DNA of 64,000 bases from Brachypodium distachyon (Eukaryota > Streptophyta > Magnoliopsida > Poales > Poaceae): assembly GCF_000005505.3 (NCBI RefSeq), contig NC_016131.3, forward strand, positions 26,651,001-26,715,000. Reading direction: 5' to 3'. Positions 59,757-64,000 of the stretch are shown piece after piece. The notes beneath the pieces were generated by a model that was not told the origin of the DNA, ran no database searches, and was given only the letters and a program-made list of their open reading frames with translations. The first letter of the stretch is position 1. Every line of letters begins with the position of its first letter. The position numbers and the translations under genes are program-made.

Positions 59757-60530
59757 TTTTTAAAATGACCCGTAACTTTATTCAAAGTCGAGAACCATTA
59801 CAGATACAAAGTATTGGATCATAAACCCTAAAGATTACAAGATAATTTCTATAACTAAGAATTACAATGAAATCTCTTGTCTTAAAGACATCTTTTCTCC
59901 GTGGTATAATTGTCTATGCAAGATGAAATGTACTGCTAAGGCTTCAACAGGGAGACTGCAATTAGACTGGAACGACAACATATTCACTCGTATCGCTGCA
60001 CGAACTTGACTGCTCTCAAAGGTTTCAGAAAGCCCATTGAGTCGATCATCCAAAAAGATGAAAAGCCGTTAGCATTGAACATACTTGGGCCGGATATGAT
60101 TCCCTAAAGTACAGGTCGTCGAACTGCAAGATCTTCACCAGAACTCCACAGAAGGATTCCAAAATTACAAACTACGACACACTGACAAAAACTCAACAAA
60201 TACGTATAAATGGATCTGTGACTGCACAAACCCAAAATTTGTAAGATTGGGTACACTGAACCTACGGTGAATAAAACTCTCTGACTCTGTGGCAACGCCC
60301 GCTAATTAAGGCACTCCCACAGCAGAGGAAGAACCAGAGTACCTTTATTCGAGACGACATCGCAATTTCCGCCATCGCGTTGCCGATCAAAATCAAACAA
60401 TTGATATAATCAAACACTTGTGAATACACTTAGCAGGAATTGAGGCCCTCACCTCGCAGCGCCAAGACGACAGTCGGAGGTGAGGGGAACGGGCAATCTT
60501 CGACGACGGCTGCTGCTAGGGTTTCCTTCG
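59757..60530 (-). other. Possible short minus-strand transcription unit
   Basis: On the minus strand there is a leader-like stretch (AACCCTAGCAGCAGCC near 60510), a donor CGAG|GTGAGG at 60452, a short ORF at 60262-60375 and a 3' end with GAATAAAG and an A-run at about 59751-59757. The body includes a segment in frame 59862-60053 that I do not recognise. It could be a non-coding or short-ORF transcript, or a retro-sequence. Confidence 0.25.
60262..60375 (-). CDS. Short ORF, 37 residues, unknown
   Basis: Starts MAEIAMSSRIK, has a hydrophobic run VLWFFLCCGSALI, and stops at 60262. It sits in the unit above. No family known to me; may be chance. Confidence 0.2.
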   Translation of the reverse strand: MAEIAMSSRIKVLWFFLCCGSALISGRCHRVREFYSP

Positions 60531-60626
60531 TTTCTCTTTATGTTTTTTTATGATATATCGTGCAAAGTGCAATAGGGGAATTTAGAAACCGAGGGTAATT
60601 TTTGTTTAGCGAAAGCACAGACTTTA

Positions 60627-61000
60627 TTAATCAATCACAAGGGGTACAATAAAGTCATCCCAAGGGTTAGTGAGCCAAACATATCTACCGTGCTGAAGAG
60701 ATAAAACAGACTTAACTAGTCTATGAGCATCTAGATTAGACGCTCGGCCCTCGTGCATGAAGATAACATCCTCAAACTCCCGTCTTCGGACTCCAATCTT
60801 CTGGAAAATTGACTATATTCACTTCGGCATCCAAAGCAACGTACAACTTCTGAACATTAAGATCCTTGGCCAGTGCCAAAGCCTCGCAGCATGCTAAGGC
60901 CTCCAAAGTCAGAGGATCGGTGATAGAGTTGAACACTCGCGCTGAAGAGTCTTCAGAAGCGCCCCTTTTGTCGCGACAGACCACAGCATAGCGATGTCAA
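60627..61000 (-). pseudogene. RNase H-like fragment of a retroelement
   Basis: On the minus strand VCRDKRGASEDSSARVFNSI and DPLTLEALACCEALALAKDL, then (after a frameshift near 60785) EFEDVIFMHEGRASNLDAHR and SVLSLQHGRYVWL, up to TAA at 60627-60629. This is the RVT_3-type RNase H domain found at the end of plant LINE ORF2 and related host genes. Aligned acidic and conserved residues are partly kept, but the central part is missing. Confidence 0.75.
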
Positions 61001-61452
61001 CGGCAGCGGCTCGTCCGTGAGCCCGCTTCAGCCGTCCACAAAAAACCCGTTAACTGGTGTTAAGTGGCATTCGTTAACACCACCCGGTCCAATTGGACAA
61101 GCCCACTTTGTCCAACGGGCGCCACAAGGCCCAGAATCTTCCACGGCTCGATCCCACGATGCCACCGCCGCCCGATCTCAGCGAGGCAGCGCCTCGTCAC
61201 CCTCTGCCGCTGCCGCAGATCTCAGCGAGGCAACACATCGTCGCCCTCAGCCGGTCGATTTCAACGTTCCGCCGCCGCCCGATCTCAGGGAGGCTGCGCC
61301 ACCACGAGAGGAGCAACCACCAGATGTGCAGCCACGAGAGGAGCATTGTTTTGAACTACAGTACCATCAGGAAAGAAAGTTTAGCAAACTGGATGGCTAT
61401 GTTCAGAGCTGCTAATCCAAGGAAATAATACTTCTCTAGCTATTTTGTTTAG
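61001..61452. other. GC-rich ORF-bearing stretch, origin unknown
   Basis: A CCGCCCGATCTCAGCGAGGC-like word occurs three times between about 61148 and 61292. ORFs in several frames (61017-61428) are low-complexity and lack known motifs. Confidence 0.35.
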
Positions 61453-62885
61453 TGTTTTTTTAGGAAACCACACCAGAAGGTGCGCCTATTTGTATTAAGA
61501 AGAAAGGCCTAAGCCGACAGATACAAACGAAACCAGTCCACAACAGAAAAGAAAAGAACACAAGAGGGATAAAACTCCCTAACAGAAAAAACTTCCTACT
61601 CTCGCAACAAACCCACAGTCATCCAATCTTGTGTTCCTCGTCAATGTCCTTCACGAGCTGCCTCTCCCGGAGGCTTCGGTCATGGAAGATGCGACAGTTC
61701 CTCTCAACCCAAAGGCTACGAAGGGTGAGGAGGATAATGCCCCCGAACGACTTACGGGAGGCGATCGGCCAAGCCAAGAGAGATCTCTCCCACCAGGACC
61801 GAAGAGAATCGGAGGAGGAAGGGGAGAAAGACCCCAGGCCTCTGGCAGACAAGACTTTGAACCAAACTTGGCGTGAATAAGCGCATTGAATCAGCAAGTG
61901 GTCAATCGTCTCGAGCTCTTGGTCACACAAGGGACAGGTAGCATCCTCAGCAAGCCCCCGGTAGAGCCGACGCTCGCCCGTCCAGCAATGATTACGCAAG
62001 GCAGTCCAAGCGAAAAGCTGATATTTATGGGGGGGCTTAGGAAGCCACACGAAGTCGAAGCGCTCGGCCGAAGCTCCGAGGAGAAGGTCCTGGTAAGCCG
62101 ACCGGGAGGAGAAAGTCCCGTTCGAAGTCCACTTCCATACAAAGGAATCCCCATCCTGGGATAAAGGAGGCATGAGGGAGAGGCGCTCCCACAAGCGCAA
62201 TAACTAATCAATCGCGACGAGCGAGAGCCCACCACGAATGTCCAAAACACACGCAGCCATGGGCAAGCCAAATGCCACCGTGCGCGAGAGAATCTCCTTA
62301 GGCTTGATCAAACTGAAGAGCGACGAGGCCATGTCCTCAATGCACTCGCCGTCGATCCACCGGTCCTTCTAGAACAAGGTTGAGAGCCCATTGCCCACCC
62401 GCGAGGAGCAGGAAGCATGGAAGAAGGAACAAGAGAGGGAGACGGACTGATCGTGCGCCGGAAACTCACCGGCTACCTTGGAGAGCCAAAGAGCCTTAGA
62501 TCTCAACGGGATATTGAGATAAGACAAGTTGTGAAGCCCAAGGCGGCCGAGCGTTTTCGGCCGACAAACGATGTCCCAGGCCACAGGGCAAGCGCCGCCC
62601 TTAGCCTCCGCGGCACCCATCCACAAGAAGTTCTGACGAATTTTATCAATAGCTTTAAGAACCCACGAAGGAAGGTCAAGCGCAAGAATGTGGTAGACCG
62701 GTACGGCCGAGAGCACCGAACTAACCAGCACAAGACGGCCCGCCGACGAGAGCATGCGGCCACGCCAAGGTTGCAAGCGACATGCCACGCGATCCACAAT
62801 ACCGAGAAGGGACGTCTTACTCAACTTTCCACAGCTCAAAGGGAGGCCTAGATATTTGCATGGAAACAAAGCAGTAGCACAAGGC
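61453..62885 (-). mobile_element. LINE 3' part on minus strand, cut by an LTR element
   Basis: From 62885 leftwards one frame reads ORF2 sequence: FPCKYLGLPLSCGKLSK, MLSSAGRLVLVSSVLSAVP, KIRQNFLWMG, then in-frame TAG stops at 62369 and about 62204, then the zinc-binding block CPLCDQELETIDHLLIQC and the end at TGA 61619-61621. A 3' UTR runs to a short A tail at about 61453. The coding sequence does not start here: it is interrupted at 62886 by the LTR. Confidence 0.88.
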
Positions 62886-64000
62886 TGTTGGAGCTATGCC
62901 TAGAGGCAATCATGTGATGATGTTATTTCCTATGTATTCATGAGTTATTGTTATTGTCCTTGAACATCATCACTGATATGTATCAATAAATACGTGATTT
63001 GTTTGTGAGACTATGTATTCTATGATGTTGTTCTAATGGCCCCTGGTCATTGAGGCTATGCGGACACATAACCTAGACTAGCAACGTGAATCAGCATGAT
63101 GACTATGTTTCACAAGTCATAGGGCAAGGTGTTGCCGACTGATAGCATGGACTCGACAATGAGATCGTTGAGTCGGACAGACCCGCACTGAGACACAACG
63201 AGATGACTGTCATTTGTTAGTCTCAAGTACGATGTATATGCCAGTCCAAGACCTGAGGTCATCGCATGAGCTTGGGATGTGAATCGGCCTACTTAGGGGT
63301 TGACAAACGCTACTCCGTAACTGGGTGGTTATAAAGGTAGCTTTCGGGTTTGCTGAGAAGCATGCTGTGAGTCATGGTTGATCAAGATGGGATTTGCCCC
63401 TCCTATTCGGAGAGATATCTCTGGGCCCTCTCGAGTGATCAGATTCGGAAAGCATGGCCATGCGACTTGGGTTAAGTGTTAACCCGTTCGGGAATCTGTA
63501 TCACAGGAACGAGAAGAGAGTCGAGCTATCCACAAGGATGACAAGCACTCGCCTTGAGCTCAACACACATATCGTGAGGCAAAAGGAATGTTGCATATGA
63601 CACATTGTATGGTTCGTCAATATACCTTGTGGTCACTCGGGAGTTGGCACGTGCTGCTAGGCGCCGCTACCAACTATCGACTTGAGTCGGTGCCAGTGGA
63701 CGAGTAAGGTGTTACTCGGGCCCGCAGTCCGAGCTCGTAGTCGTGTCCGACTAACCGCGAACCTGAAGGGTCACGCGCTTAAGGGGTGGGGACCGAGTTG
63801 GATCGGATCCAACTCGTATCGGGCTTAGACTCCTAACGGGCCTCAAGTGTTGAGCCCACTAGGGACGTCTATATAAGTGGAGGAGACCAACCCGGCTAGG
63901 GTTACACCAGTCCAGACGCGAGTTATACTCGGCCGTCACACCTCCACGCCCAAAACCTTGTGATCGGATCTAGCAGTCCGCCGCATGGAGTTTCTCCCTG
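62886..64000 (+). mobile_element. BARE/Angela-like LTR (5' end of an element, continues outside window)
   Basis: The sequence TGTTGGAGCTATGCCTAGAG resembles the start of grass BARE-1/Angela LTRs (TGTTGGAAATATGCCCTAGAGG, from memory). No coding sequence follows, as expected over an LTR of 1.5 kb or more. A TATA box (TCTATATAAG near 63868) and a leader-like pyrimidine-rich segment suit the U3-R boundary. The left flank is AAGGC; its partner duplication is outside the window. Solo LTR or whole element cannot be told. Confidence 0.75.

Noticed and set aside
1..64000. CRISPR arrays, operons, phage or bacterial defence genes
   Set aside because: The window is plant nuclear DNA; repeats found are transposons, microsatellites and tandem duplications.

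Overview
The window is nuclear DNA of a grass. Genes carry many GT-AG introns, the coding exons are GC-rich at their 5' ends, Stowaway-type MITEs (CTCCCTCCGT termini with TA target sites) are scattered through introns and intergenic DNA, and Copia, plant LINE and BARE/Angela-like LTR elements are present. Roughly one gene per 7-10 kb fits a fairly compact grass genome, possibly Pooideae; the species cannot be fixed from the sequence alone. There is no sign of bacterial DNA, CRISPR or operons.

Layout. 1-1677: 3' part of the intronless exocyst gene SEC15. 2935-3006: tRNA-Glu(CUC). 3466-4985: a short five-exon RING gene of the GW2/DA2 family. 5432-7222: a long imperfect palindrome containing a MITE. 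8864-18598: an intact 24-exon full-size ABCG (PDR) transporter of the ABCG31/PDR3 type, followed by a decayed copy of its first exon (about 19160-19435) and a 5'-truncated LINE (about 19985-21280). 25252-29923: an eight-exon GLOSSY1/CER3/WAX2-like wax gene. 30099-41250: a LINE with a 17-bp target-site duplication, split by a 5.27-kb Copia element (31588-36856) that has its own 5-bp duplication. 43150-45158: tetraspanin. 46716-47246 (-): IBH1-like atypical HLH regulator. 48145-48620: a MITE carrying two other MITEs. 49353-50387 (-): U5 snRNP 40-kDa WD40 protein. About 51580-53422: a candidate Helitron. 55972-56295 (-): SEC61 gamma. 56850-58400: two different families of tandem repeats. 59700-62885: remnants of LINEs on the minus strand, the last one cut by a BARE/Angela-like LTR that runs off the right edge.

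The host genes do not form a pathway as a set: exocytosis (SEC15), translocon (SEC61G), splicing (U5-40K), membrane organisation (tetraspanin) and growth control (IBH1-like, GW2-like) are housekeeping or developmental functions. The one neighbouring pair with possibly related roles is the ABCG31-type exporter and the GLOSSY1-like wax gene, about 7 kb apart on the same strand; family members of both act on surface or extracellular lipids. I found no convincing new biological system. The most unusual items are the 1.8-kb palindrome, the dated nest of a Copia inside a LINE, the GW2-like gene reduced to its RING region, the GLOSSY1-like protein with a lost histidine in a metal-binding motif and a GC-AG intron, and the SEC61G exon that ends exactly at its stop codon.
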